Part shown: positions 18,801 through 27,336 of the stretch, piece after piece
How positions within the stretch are numbered: position 1 is the stretch's first letter
Layout of the letters: every line of letters starts with the position of its first letter
From: Maribacter vaceletii
GTDB lineage: Bacteria; Bacteroidota; Bacteroidia; Flavobacteriales; Flavobacteriaceae
DNA: 64,000 nucleotides
Reading direction: 5' to 3'
NCBI RefSeq assembly: GCF_003634105.1
Contig: NZ_RBIQ01000009.1
Coordinates: 62,001-126,000, forward strand
Notes under the pieces: generated by a model
Databases searched by the model: none
Told to the model about the DNA's origin: nothing
What the model saw: only the letters and a program-made list of their open reading frames with translations
Program-made: the position numbers and the translations under genes

Positions 18801-19683
18801 TTATTACTTCTTTTTCTAAAGAACCTAATTCTATATAACTTAACTTAAGATGACTAGTTACCCATATTCTATTTCTTTTTTCATCATACTCTAACCAACG
18901 AACTCCTTCCTCTATTGTAAAGGGCACTTCCCATTCCTTAGTTTTGTTATTGTATTTATATAATTTATCTGTACCATCTCCTATCCAAACATTATTTTCT
19001 GTGTCCACACATATGCTACTTGCCTTTACTGGCATACTTATAACCCTAATAAGTTTCTCCGCTTTAGAATCAAAAAAAACCATATATTCCCCAGTAACAA
19101 ACCATATAAAGTGGGATCTACTATATCCTAATCTAGATCCTCCATTTTTTTTTACAATTGATTTTGGTTCTATATTATTGATATCTAGATTTTTAACTGA
19201 AAAATAAAAAGGTGCTCCCCTACCAACAAATAATTTTGAATCATTTATTGTCATACTATTAACAAAAGAAGCTGTATTATCTCCTTTAAATGTGATATTA
19301 TGAAGCCTTTTACTCTCTATAACATAACAATGCAAAGTATTATCTTTGGTTACTAGCCAAATTCTACCATAATCATCAAACTCAATTTTTTTTATTCCTC
19401 TGAGCGGAAAATCTGGATTGTTATTTAAAAAAGCATGCTGCTCATACCTATAACCATCAAATTTAAATAAACCGTCTTCTGATGTAAACCAAATAAACCC
19501 TTGCTTATCTTGTCTTACTCTAGATACGGTCGTGGTAGGTAAATCTGTTGTTTCAAAAAGAGAGGTGTAATTATATTGTGCAGAACCAATAATGGGGTAC
19601 AAAAAAAACAAAAGTGTAAATTTTAAAAAAAATACGAAAGGTCTTTTTTTTTGCATTTTTTTAAAATTCACACTTTTGCTCAT
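15808..19683 (-). CDS. Hybrid two-component system regulator (one-piece sensor kinase/response regulator)
   Basis: The 1291-aa protein has an N-terminal signal/anchor and a periplasmic sensor made of two-component propeller repeats (recurrent D-K/N-x-G-x-I/L-W elements, to about residue 650), then a Y_Y_Y domain and a transmembrane helix at about 756-777. The histidine kinase follows with phosphorylated His814 (ISHDLKTPLTMV) and an ATPase domain containing DTGKGISKDKL. A receiver domain has phosphoacceptor Asp1093 (LTDLMMPELNG), and an AraC-type helix-turn-helix closes the protein (about 1190-1291). HTCS proteins sense oligosaccharides released from the polysaccharide and activate the neighbouring PUL. 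Its 119-nt distance from the upstream sulfatase gene may hold its own promoter. Confidence 0.95.
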   Translation of the reverse strand: MSKSVNFKKMQKKRPFVFFLKFTLLFFLYPIIGSAQYNYTSLFETTDLPTTTVSRVRQDKQGFIWFTSEDGLFKFDGYRYEQHAFLNNNPDFPLRGIKKIEFDDYGRIWLVTKDNTLHCYVIESKRLHNITFKGDNTASFVNSMTINDSKLFVGRGAPFYFSVKNLDINNIEPKSIVKKNGGSRLGYSRSHFIWFVTGEYMVFFDSKAEKLIRVISMPVKASSICVDTENNVWIGDGTDKLYKYNNKTKEWEVPFTIEEGVRWLEYDEKRNRIWVTSHLKLSYIELGSLEKEVIKLPVSRRFIRNAESFVDKQGNLWMVTSNDLIKINFRGNLALDSNFKELFNSKNKNTISQDFTGAVLLGTSDSGLIRKNFETEETKTYLKGKNIFCINSVTDSLFLIGTNKGLYEFKYNDSLKDYTIKQLQLDITIGDVFSVVKSKENVYWVGYYGGLSRIEYSARKPKIERVARWSNVGFVIYDKTNNAIVTNAINKGIFQVLLDANHEAIDIKNINQSKDLGSNSVQMLYKTKDNLWAATALGLSKLKFNLDKREYIVHKNYTTHDGLSNNYVSSLVSENDSVLWIGTHNGLNKFNHFKEKFTNYYKGFGYFSNRFSDKIAYYSKENKMLFGVNKGIIAFDPEKFSPSKNDYTIFIQDVQINGISGNTVSDLSALNHYQNNLTFQVSVPNFISPSAIKYRYKIQQENSKWNIKFAKDNLFTLNNLPQGNYKIWLQCTNEDGKWNSEIQSINFTIYPPFWLTWWFITFWAVIGLGALILFTRFSIIKQTRKKTLNLELNLEKKLRETDLEKIKFFTNISHDLKTPLTMVKEPLEKILKTSLPEEEKKFLLETASNNANRLVKLINQALNFSTIHTGELTLNIQKVECVSFFKLLLDNFKYQAEEKNINLNFYSDSPRQPLYIDKEKIERVFYNILSNAFKNTPKGGEITLKIRHDEENQLVGVSIKDTGKGISKDKLQDIFSRFFQSNTDTKGQGIGLSIVKEYIEAHEGTVKIESEFKKGTTVFLSFPSEEEKVEVSKEVTTQKKEFEYSILIAEDDDELRKYLTYELATKYKLFVANNGKRALEIVLNKMPDIVLTDLMMPELNGIELCKKIKEDIRTSHIPTIIITASGKKEIEVLDSGVNDYITKPFKTESLLLKIKNQLTIIKQTKDWFQREINLKPQEEKIESSGTIFLKNLMQVIEENFIENKLDISVLTSKMNMSKSSLYKKTSQLTGMSINELITSIKLTKAAELLSKNNYSFNEITFMLGYNDVKYFRELFKKKYELTPTEYRKKHM

Positions 19684-19802
19684 ATAATTCAGTAATCAAT
19701 ATTGATGTAGAAATATACAACTTTCCCTTTTTCAAAAAAAGGAAGTTAATATTCTTGAAAGCAACATTAAAATTATTCTTAACTATATTGTCAAACTAAA
19801 AA

Positions 19803-21353
19803 CTATTTATCTAAAGGAGAATTTGGTGGTAATGGCACTTTATTTTCATCACGCCAAGCTAAAAGTTCATCTAACATATTCTTTGTAATCTCCTCTTCTT
19901 GTTCTGCTATATTATTACCTTCCTTTGGATCATCTAGAAGGTTATAAAGTTCTACTTTACCCGTTGCCAAAAACTGTATCAACTTATAATCTCCTTTTCT
20001 TATAACGGAACATGTACCATGCTTCCATTGACTAGCAACATGCCAAAATAATGGCCTAGAGCTTAAGTCCGTAGTATCTTCTTGAAATAAAGGAGTAATA
20101 GAATTACCATCTAATTCTCCTTTATAATCTTTAATTCCGCTCACATCTAAATAGGTAGGAAAAAAATCTAAACAGCTTACAGCTGTATTGGTTCTTCTAG
20201 CTTTTACTTTCCCTGGCCAATTAACCAACATAGGAACTCTAATTCCTCCTTCATAAATATAACCTTTGGATCCTCTTAATAAATCGTTTTTACTTTGTCC
20301 GCCATTATACCCATTATCTGATGTTATAATTATCATGGTATTTTCTCTTAATCCATTAGCATCTAAATATGCTACAATTCGTTTAATATTATCATCTACA
20401 GATTCTACCATAGAAGCATAACCAGCATAGTGCTCTCTTCTTTTTTCTTTATCTGCAATTCCCTGCCCTGTAATAGAATCTACAGGTTTGTCTAGGTATT
20501 TCTTAAGCAATTTTTCACTACGAGCTCTTACTGGAGCATGTACTGCATAGTAATTTAGATTAATAAAGAAAGGCTCTTTCTTATGAATGTCTATAAACTC
20601 AATTGCTTCATCTGTTAATCTATCGGTTAGCCAATTATCTGTAGGTTTTTGTTCTATAAATGGGTTGTTAAACGGTGCCCAATACCCACCACTAATACTT
20701 TTATACCCACCAACTTCTAGCGCTGGGTCTCCTCTATATGTTCCTGCAACATTTTTTATAAATCCTCGCCCTTCTGGATAGTATTTCTGCACTTCTGGTG
20801 TTTTATGAATTTCCGCCCAATCATAAGTTCCCGGGTCTGGTTGCTTTAGTTTTTGTTGGATCGGAAATTCCATTTTTAATTCTTCATTTGGGTACGGCCC
20901 TACAATATGCCATTTTCCAATATGAATAGCCTTATAACCAGCTTCAGCTAATGGTTCTGCATAAATAGGATGTTCTCTTCCTACCGTCCATCGCGAAAAG
21001 ATATTTTCTTTTGCAGTTCCTTTTTCCAACACTGGCACCGTATAAATTCCGGTTCTAAAAGATTGTTTTCCTGTGAAAATTGCTGTTCTAGAAGGAGAAC
21101 AGGTAGGGTACATATAAGCATTATTAAATACTAAACTTTCTTTAGCCAAAGCATCCATTCCGGGGGTCTCAAAATAAGTAGAACCATTGAACCCAACATC
21201 TGCATACCCTAAATCGTCTACCAAAATAAAAACAATATTTGGTTTTTGCTTCTGCGTTATCTTTTTTTGTTTCGATGTTGTTTTACAGGAACCTAGTAGG
21301 ACAACTATTAAAATAAAACATATAGATTGAAATCTTGATATTTGATATTTCAT
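19803..21353 (-). CDS. S1-type sulfatase, lipoprotein
   Basis: The 516-aa protein has lipobox LLGSC (Cys23), the metal-binding pair in FILVDDLGYADVG, and the formylglycine motif C-S-P-S-R (Cys85) followed by TAIFTGKQ. The later TSDNGYNGGQ and YEGGIRVPM elements complete the S1 active site. The type resembles exo-acting galactan or glycosaminoglycan sulfatases. It is the last gene of the run that begins at 27130 and lies 11 nt after the next sulfatase, so the two are co-transcribed. No subfamily is assigned with confidence. Confidence 0.92.
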   Translation of the reverse strand: MKYQISRFQSICFILIVVLLGSCKTTSKQKKITQKQKPNIVFILVDDLGYADVGFNGSTYFETPGMDALAKESLVFNNAYMYPTCSPSRTAIFTGKQSFRTGIYTVPVLEKGTAKENIFSRWTVGREHPIYAEPLAEAGYKAIHIGKWHIVGPYPNEELKMEFPIQQKLKQPDPGTYDWAEIHKTPEVQKYYPEGRGFIKNVAGTYRGDPALEVGGYKSISGGYWAPFNNPFIEQKPTDNWLTDRLTDEAIEFIDIHKKEPFFINLNYYAVHAPVRARSEKLLKKYLDKPVDSITGQGIADKEKRREHYAGYASMVESVDDNIKRIVAYLDANGLRENTMIIITSDNGYNGGQSKNDLLRGSKGYIYEGGIRVPMLVNWPGKVKARRTNTAVSCLDFFPTYLDVSGIKDYKGELDGNSITPLFQEDTTDLSSRPLFWHVASQWKHGTCSVIRKGDYKLIQFLATGKVELYNLLDDPKEGNNIAEQEEEITKNMLDELLAWRDENKVPLPPNSPLDK

Positions 21354-21364
21354 ACACTTAAATC

Positions 21365-22912
21365 TTATTTCTTTTTAAATTGATCATACTCTGGGTTTAC
21401 TTTTGCATCTCGGAACCTAGGTCTATCTTTCCACATGTCGTATGTAGCTTTAAGTTGTGTTGCAACTTCCGGATACTGCCCTTTATCATCTGTTTTTTCT
21501 ATCCAATTCTCTAATTCCTTTCTATGCTCCAAAAGAATAGAACTGTACTTAGATTTAGCTGCTAGGTTATTTATTTGTTCTGGATCCGCTTTTAAATTAT
21601 ATAACTCTTCTGTTGGTCGTGTGCCAAACCAATGCTCTTCTTGGTATGAAGTTAATTTACCTTCTTCATGTAATTTTTTAAAATCTTTTACTATCGGTTT
21701 ATTATCTCTATAACCCGCTTGTAACATTGGTCTTTCAGGAAAGTAATTACGTATATATCTGTAATCTTTAGATACTACCGTTCGTATTCTATCTATTGTA
21801 TAATCGCAACGATCTCTAGCTCCAACAACATACTTAGGAGCTTTATATTCTTTCGCTAATAAATCTTGACCGTCTAAATACTTAGATAAAGAAACCCCGC
21901 CCATTGCCAGAGTAGTTGCGGAAATATCTAAAAGAGAAACTAAATCATCACTTACGGTACCCGCTTGTATAGCCGGATGATTTCCTTTTATCATCAAAGG
22001 AACTAACATTCCGCCTTCATAACAAAATTGTTTATGCCTCAATGATGAATTGCTACCATGATCGGAAAAGAAAAATATAATCGTGTTTTCTAATTCGCCA
22101 TCTGCCTCTAGTTGCTTTACTATTTTTTCTACAGTAACATCTGACCCTCTATTAGCATTATAATGCTCTGTCCAAGCTTTTCTTTGCGAAGGAATGTTCG
22201 GAAAATAAGAAGGTAAAGGAACATCATTATCTGCTAATTTTTCACCTTCACGAACGTATTTAGCATCTTTTTTTCCTCCCATTATTTGTACTTGCCCAAA
22301 CCATGGTTGATTTTTATCTTTTCTTGCACTCCAAACCCCATCGGTAACAGACATATAATTAACCGCTTTATTTCCTTGCCAACCATTCATCCCTGGCTTG
22401 TAATCTTTCTCATTACCTACCTCATACAAAGCTTTACGGTCATAATGGAAATTATAATCGTCCTTACCAGAGTTAAAAACAAAATAGCCAGCATCTTTCA
22501 TAAGTTCTGGTATAGTCTTCATGCCATTTGGAAGATTTATTCGCAACTCTTTGGGTACAATCACTCCATCTGTTGTTCTACTAGATCTATGATTATGCGT
22601 TCCGGTAGTGGTTTGCATAACTCCAGTAATTAAAGCCGACCTACTGGCCGAACAAACTGGTGCCGTTGCATAAGCTCGTGTAAATAAAACACCATCATTG
22701 GCTAGTTTATCTATTACTGGCGTATGCCCTGTGTTAACAGAGTCTCCATAACACCCCATAAAAGGAGAAAGATCCTCAGCTACAATCCATAAAACATTCG
22801 GTTTCCTAGCATTAACCGTTTCTTTTGATTTACAACCAGATAGTAAGACCATAAAAACCAATAGGCCCAAAAATTTCTTTAAATTACTCATGGTGCTTTT
22901 ATTCTTTATCAT
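21365..22912 (-). CDS. S1-type sulfatase (heparan N-sulfatase-like type), lipoprotein
   Basis: The 515-aa protein has lipobox LLSGC (Cys27 from the first ATG) and formylglycine motif C-S-A-S-R (Cys87). Metal-site residues are A-E-D (46-47) instead of the usual D-D. The GTHNHRSSR stretch after the active site fits the S1_8-like group as I recall it. Two starts are possible: the ATG at 22912 overlaps the upstream esterase stop (ATGA), while ATG at 22891 (MSNLKKFLGLL) gives a more regular lipoprotein signal. I keep the coupled one. It probably desulfates a galactan oligosaccharide together with the sulfatases and GH110 in the same run. Confidence 0.9.
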   Translation of the reverse strand: MIKNKSTMSNLKKFLGLLVFMVLLSGCKSKETVNARKPNVLWIVAEDLSPFMGCYGDSVNTGHTPVIDKLANDGVLFTRAYATAPVCSASRSALITGVMQTTTGTHNHRSSRTTDGVIVPKELRINLPNGMKTIPELMKDAGYFVFNSGKDDYNFHYDRKALYEVGNEKDYKPGMNGWQGNKAVNYMSVTDGVWSARKDKNQPWFGQVQIMGGKKDAKYVREGEKLADNDVPLPSYFPNIPSQRKAWTEHYNANRGSDVTVEKIVKQLEADGELENTIIFFFSDHGSNSSLRHKQFCYEGGMLVPLMIKGNHPAIQAGTVSDDLVSLLDISATTLAMGGVSLSKYLDGQDLLAKEYKAPKYVVGARDRCDYTIDRIRTVVSKDYRYIRNYFPERPMLQAGYRDNKPIVKDFKKLHEEGKLTSYQEEHWFGTRPTEELYNLKADPEQINNLAAKSKYSSILLEHRKELENWIEKTDDKGQYPEVATQLKATYDMWKDRPRFRDAKVNPEYDQFKKK

Positions 22913-23811
22913 TTTAGATTTTGTAATTCTATAAGTTTATTAGCAAAAATAGTTCCCAGCCTAATTTGCCCCTCTGTATTATAATGGACATTATCCGAAT
23001 GTTTTGGAAAATCTGTGTATGGACTATTCTCTTTAGTCTCTACTACCAAAACATTTTCATCTTCAGCAGCAACTTCTAAAAAGGCATTTCTTATTATACG
23101 AACCCCGCCCTCCATGCCATAGTGCGAATTTATTTGTCCAGCCACAAAAGGTAACTTCTCAACATTAAGGGTAGTCCTGTATTTTCTAATTAGCTTTTTT
23201 AAATTCTCCGCATAGCTATTAATAGAAACCTTTAACCGAGCATCATTCTCCCCTTGCATCCAAGCCATTCCAAAAAAATGATGTGTTTTGTTTTTTTGAT
23301 CAAGATTTATCAAATTTTCTTTTATACTATTTATGTGTATATCGCATAAATTCCAACTTTGTTTTTCTTCGCCTTTTTCTATTTCTCTTGTTTTTTCCAG
23401 AGTCCATTCTGGGTTCCAAGCACCATAAAGTGCTGTACCACCTTTAGCCTCTTTTATTAATAAAAACTCTTGATTAGGGTATGCTTCTGCCAAGGTTAAC
23501 CCTACAAATAATTCTGGACCAAATCGCTTTTTAAAATTGTATTTTTCACTTGGTTTATTATCATAAAAACTCAAAGGTTTTTGCAATGTATTAGATTGAC
23601 TAACCCATACTCTATGTGACACCTTAGCTATTCTAGCTTTAAGCTCTTCACTTAGTTCATCATAATTTCCTGCGCCAGCCATATTAGATTGTCCAGCCAA
23701 TAACACTACTTGAACCTCATCTTTTACATAAGAGGTTTTATCCTTTTTAACCTTACAACTTAGCTGCATGAATACTGCTACTAAAATAATAAGTGACGAT
23801 TTTTTATACAT
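22909..23811 (-). CDS. SGNH-type carbohydrate esterase (SASA / sialate O-acetylesterase-like)
   Basis: The 300-aa protein is a lipoprotein (lipobox LSC, Cys19) with the hallmark LLAGQSNMAG, in which Ser42 is the candidate nucleophile, an internal GMAWMQGENDA block, and a C-terminal DNVHYNTEGQ that supplies the catalytic Asp/His. This is the SASA (DUF303) family, including CE6-type acetyl esterases. It likely removes acetyl or another ester group from algal polysaccharide. Its stop overlaps the downstream sulfatase start (ATGA) and it begins one base after the GH110-like gene, so the three are almost certainly one transcript. Confidence 0.88.
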   Translation of the reverse strand: MYKKSSLIILVAVFMQLSCKVKKDKTSYVKDEVQVVLLAGQSNMAGAGNYDELSEELKARIAKVSHRVWVSQSNTLQKPLSFYDNKPSEKYNFKKRFGPELFVGLTLAEAYPNQEFLLIKEAKGGTALYGAWNPEWTLEKTREIEKGEEKQSWNLCDIHINSIKENLINLDQKNKTHHFFGMAWMQGENDARLKVSINSYAENLKKLIRKYRTTLNVEKLPFVAGQINSHYGMEGGVRIIRNAFLEVAAEDENVLVVETKENSPYTDFPKHSDNVHYNTEGQIRLGTIFANKLIELQNLK

Positions 23812-23812
23812 C

Positions 23813-25627
23813 TTAAAATTTTTGACTAAACCCTTTATTCCTTTTTACTTTTAATGATTTAGCCGATGCTTCGTCTGTTTTAATTCCATTCTTAGAATTA
23901 CCTTTATAAACATTTTTGCTTATTTCTACATTCTTGCAATTGATTAAATCGAACATATAAGCGTCGGGGTATTTCGGTTTTTCGGTATTCGTTTGTATAA
24001 TTGTATTACCTCTTACAATTAACCCATCTAATCTATCTGCCCAAATAATTCTATTGTCAAAAGTTTCTATCCTATTATTTTCAAAAACAATGTTTCTATC
24101 ATAAGGAATTGTAACATCAAAAGTTTTAGCTAATCTTGGCGAGACTTTTAATATTGCATGTTCTGATCCTCCATAAGCACAATGCTTAAATCTATTGTTG
24201 CGGATTACTACATCTTCCACGTTTCCAGATTCGAACCAATAGAATGTTTCTCCTCTTAACATTATAGAAGACATCATGGATGATAAATCATTATCCTCAA
24301 TTATGATTTTCTTTGGCGTTTTTATAATGATATTTCTTGCCCTATGATCACGAATAATATTACTACGCATCGTAAAATTCGGGTTCCAAGTTTTGTTCTC
24401 TAAAATATCATCCTTCTTTAAATCTTCTGGAATACTATTTACAAAAGTTATGTCTGAGTAATAATCATTAATAACAGTAACATTAGCTACCACATTTATT
24501 TCTTTTCTTCTTGGATCTGGGTTTTTAATAAACCATATTTCGTCTTTAGTGCCTGCAAATTCAAACCCCATTTGTTGATCATGACCTAATTTAACACGAA
24601 CAGTTTTTCTGTCTATAATTTTATCGACCAACACATAGGTACCATGCACATTGGTACCATCATCATACATACCTTCAAAACGACATTTTTCTATTAAAAT
24701 ATCTCCTTTACAATTTGCAAAATGGGTAGCATCGGCAATAATAGATATTACTCTATCGGAGCCTTCTCTAATATAAATACCACTATTGAGTATCTCTATA
24801 TTTTCTGACCTTTCACACAAAAAACCCATCCCTAAAGCATGGTAAATTATAACATTATTAAATGTTATATTCTTAGAGTTACGCACCAAAAAGGCAGGAG
24901 CATATCTATTGTTTTTTTTATCTCCTTTGGATTGTAAAACCGACCCTACTCTGGGAAAATGTTTTACATTTTTATCATAAAAACGAAGATTCCCGTTAGC
25001 TAATTCCTCTACATAATTAGAATTTAAAGACATGTCCCATGCTCCATAATCTACAGCCTTTGTTTCTTTATTATGAGGTAATGAACTCCCTAAGGAGGTA
25101 AAGCTAAAATGATTAATATTTGGAAAAACTATGCGCCCTTTAGAAAGCTTCCAAGAATAACCGTTTGTATAAGGTTTTAAATCATACCACTGTTCTTTTT
25201 TATTTACAGCTATAACGTCTCCTTGAAAACTAAAAGGAATATCCCAATCTAGGGTAAGGTTTTTTACATCGATTTTATTACATCCTTCAAAAACAAAAGG
25301 AGCTGTTTGTCCTCTAAAAATAAACTCAGACCCATTACCTTCAATTTCTACAGAATTAAAACCATCAAAAGAAAATATTATCTTTTTAAAACCATTACCG
25401 TGATTAGTAACATAAAGATATTTCCCAATAGCATAATCCGTAAGAAAGGTATATTCCCCTTTCTCGAATACTAATTTTATATCTTTTCCTTTTGCATTTT
25501 CTATGGCCTGTCGGACAAGCATTGTCATATCTCCATTGGCATGTTTAATATCAATTATTTCCTGACTATAAACACTTAGCCCATTAACAATTGCTAAAAA
25601 TAGGATTGCGTAAGTTTTAATTTTCAT
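23813..25627 (-). CDS. GH110-like right-handed beta-helix enzyme (alpha-1,3-galactosidase type)
   Basis: The 604-aa protein has a signal peptide ending in YSQ (about residue 22) and then a parallel beta-helix with repeats of the form N-I-x-F/I-x-N-x-x-I. Features recalled from GH110 alpha-1,3-galactosidases are present: IDVKNLTLDWDIPFSFQGDV near residue 120, an aspartate at 299 (IIADATHF) and the pair Asp322-Asp323 (YDDGTNVHGTY). The total length is close to known GH110 proteins of about 600 aa. In marine bacteria GH110 acts on alpha-1,3-linked galactose of desulfated carrageenan-type oligosaccharides, which suits the flanking sulfatases. Family placement is from pattern memory and should be confirmed by a profile search. 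Confidence 0.75.
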   Translation of the reverse strand: MKIKTYAILFLAIVNGLSVYSQEIIDIKHANGDMTMLVRQAIENAKGKDIKLVFEKGEYTFLTDYAIGKYLYVTNHGNGFKKIIFSFDGFNSVEIEGNGSEFIFRGQTAPFVFEGCNKIDVKNLTLDWDIPFSFQGDVIAVNKKEQWYDLKPYTNGYSWKLSKGRIVFPNINHFSFTSLGSSLPHNKETKAVDYGAWDMSLNSNYVEELANGNLRFYDKNVKHFPRVGSVLQSKGDKKNNRYAPAFLVRNSKNITFNNVIIYHALGMGFLCERSENIEILNSGIYIREGSDRVISIIADATHFANCKGDILIEKCRFEGMYDDGTNVHGTYVLVDKIIDRKTVRVKLGHDQQMGFEFAGTKDEIWFIKNPDPRRKEINVVANVTVINDYYSDITFVNSIPEDLKKDDILENKTWNPNFTMRSNIIRDHRARNIIIKTPKKIIIEDNDLSSMMSSIMLRGETFYWFESGNVEDVVIRNNRFKHCAYGGSEHAILKVSPRLAKTFDVTIPYDRNIVFENNRIETFDNRIIWADRLDGLIVRGNTIIQTNTEKPKYPDAYMFDLINCKNVEISKNVYKGNSKNGIKTDEASAKSLKVKRNKGFSQKF

Positions 25628-25657
25628 ATAATTATTAATTCTGTTTTATACGTTTTT

Positions 25658-27130
25658 TTATAAATTAACTCCTGTTCCTTGAATGGAAGAATCATGATCC
25701 CACATAATCATCCAAGGGTCTTTTGTTTTTCTTTGAAAACCTTTAAGTTTGGTTTTTAGGGATTCTAATTTTTCTTCAAAATCTTTATTCCCAACTAAAT
25801 TATTTCTTTCATCTGGGTCTTTAGATAAATCATAAAGTTCAAACTCTGGTCTAAATAAATAGTCTTCTACTTTTCTTGGCCCAAAATATTCTATTTTATT
25901 TCTATAAATCCCTTGCCAGGTAGAAGACGCCCACAAGTCTGATGCAAAAGGATACTCTAACCTCCAAGCAATATTCCATATTAATTTATAATCTCCGCTA
26001 CGTACCACACGCATTGGATAATACATAGTAATTTCATGAAAAGTATGCGATGCATAAATCTCGTTCCAGCCCTCTGGTTTCGTTTTATCAACAATGGCGT
26101 TAAAAGATTTACCATGAAATTGTTCCTTATCATAATGTATATCTGCCATATCCAAGATTGTTGGAGTTAAATCTACCCAAGAAATCATTGCTTCATTAGC
26201 AATACCCTTAACTCCGTTCGTAGGGTCTTTTATAATACATGGCAGTTTTATACCCGGTTCACTAACCGTAGTCTTTGCTCCTGGGAATGCCATTCCATTA
26301 TCTGAAATATAAATTACAACCGTATTTTTATCTTTCCCTGTATCCTTAAGCATTTTCATTAATTTACCAAAACCTTGGTCTATTCTAGAAACACTCTGGT
26401 AATACTGTGCAATTTCTTCTCTACTTTGTTTTGTATCTGGTAAGAAACTAGGAACCAAAACATCTTTAGGATCATATACTATATTTTCCACTCCCGCATA
26501 TCCTTCTGTTTTGTTACCAAAACTATTTGGAGTATCCCATTGTTCAGGTTCAAAAGGATGTCCTCTGTGGGGATCATCTGTACAGAAGTACAAGAAAAAC
26601 GGTTTTTCAGATGCTAAAACATCTTTACATTTATCTGCCATTTCCACAGTATTCCTTGGGTCCGCTTCTAGAACAGTATTAAAATGATATACTTTTTCTG
26701 GTGCCACATGGTATTTTCCTATCCTAGCTGTTTCATACCCAGCTTCCTCCATTATTAGAGGTAAGGACGTTTCAGAATCAAACGTACTAAAATGATGGTA
26801 ATCGTGCACATGTCCATACGAACCAGTTGCATGACCATATTTTCCCGAAAGAATTACGGATCTACTCGCGGCACAACTTGCACTTGTACAATATGCATTA
26901 TTAAAAAGAGTGCCTTCCGATGCTAACTTATCTAGGTTAGGTGTTTGTATCACCTTATTCCCGTAACAACCAAGTGCATCTGTACCATGATCGTCTGCTA
27001 CGAATAATATAACATTTGGTTTAGACGCTATATTTTTTTCAGGTTTGTTCTCTTTAGGTTTCTTTTCACAACTAGAGAAAGCTATAATTACAATTGTAAG
27101 AAATAGTAGTTTAGAAGTAAATAATTTCAT
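25658..27130 (-). CDS. S1-type sulfatase (CAASR), lipoprotein
   Basis: The 490-aa protein has lipobox FSSC (Cys21), metal-binding ADD (residues 45-47), and formylglycine motif C-A-A-S-R (Cys86) followed by GKYGHATGSYGHVHDYHHF, a His-rich segment shared with heparan N-sulfatase-like members. YISDNGMAFPG and CIIKDPTNG follow. It is the first gene of the run reading to 19803. The 206-nt region upstream (27131-27336) carries the terminator of the preceding regulator and an inverted repeat TATGTA-N8-TACATA at 27207-27226 that may be regulatory. Exo-sulfatase activity on a galactan oligosaccharide is inferred from context. Confidence 0.9.
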   Translation of the reverse strand: MKLFTSKLLFLTIVIIAFSSCEKKPKENKPEKNIASKPNVILFVADDHGTDALGCYGNKVIQTPNLDKLASEGTLFNNAYCTSASCAASRSVILSGKYGHATGSYGHVHDYHHFSTFDSETSLPLIMEEAGYETARIGKYHVAPEKVYHFNTVLEADPRNTVEMADKCKDVLASEKPFFLYFCTDDPHRGHPFEPEQWDTPNSFGNKTEGYAGVENIVYDPKDVLVPSFLPDTKQSREEIAQYYQSVSRIDQGFGKLMKMLKDTGKDKNTVVIYISDNGMAFPGAKTTVSEPGIKLPCIIKDPTNGVKGIANEAMISWVDLTPTILDMADIHYDKEQFHGKSFNAIVDKTKPEGWNEIYASHTFHEITMYYPMRVVRSGDYKLIWNIAWRLEYPFASDLWASSTWQGIYRNKIEYFGPRKVEDYLFRPEFELYDLSKDPDERNNLVGNKDFEEKLESLKTKLKGFQRKTKDPWMIMWDHDSSIQGTGVNL

Positions 27131-27280
27131 TGCTTTTGGTTTGATATTTTATACCACCATAAAGTAGGCATTTTTTAAAGCAAAAAGAGTACCTAACAGT
27201 ACAGTTTATGTATCTATACGTACATATATAACATAAATATAGTTTATAAGGGTCTACAGAACTCTTTTTACTTTAACATC

Positions 27281-27310
27281 AAAAAAAAAAGAGCTGTGTT
27301 TTTACAGCTC
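27281..27310 (-). terminator. Rho-independent terminator after the second hybrid two-component regulator
   Basis: On the minus strand, the stem GAGCTGT/ACAGCTC (27291-27297 with 27304-27310, 6-nt loop) is followed by ten U residues (27281-27290). It lies just downstream of the regulator stop at 27337, so it separates that operon from the sulfatase-GH110 operon. Confidence 0.9.
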
Positions 27311-27336
27311 CATAAAAAAAACTATTTACAAAATCA

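Noticed and set aside
19719-19747. Imperfect hairpin AACTT(T)CC...GGAAGTT between sulfatase and regulator as terminator
   Set aside because: The stem has bulges and no U-run follows on the minus strand.
27207-27226. Inverted repeat TATGTA-N8-TACATA as a confirmed regulator site
   Set aside because: The arms are short and AT-rich and could arise by chance. It is noted only as a candidate in the adjacent sulfatase entry.
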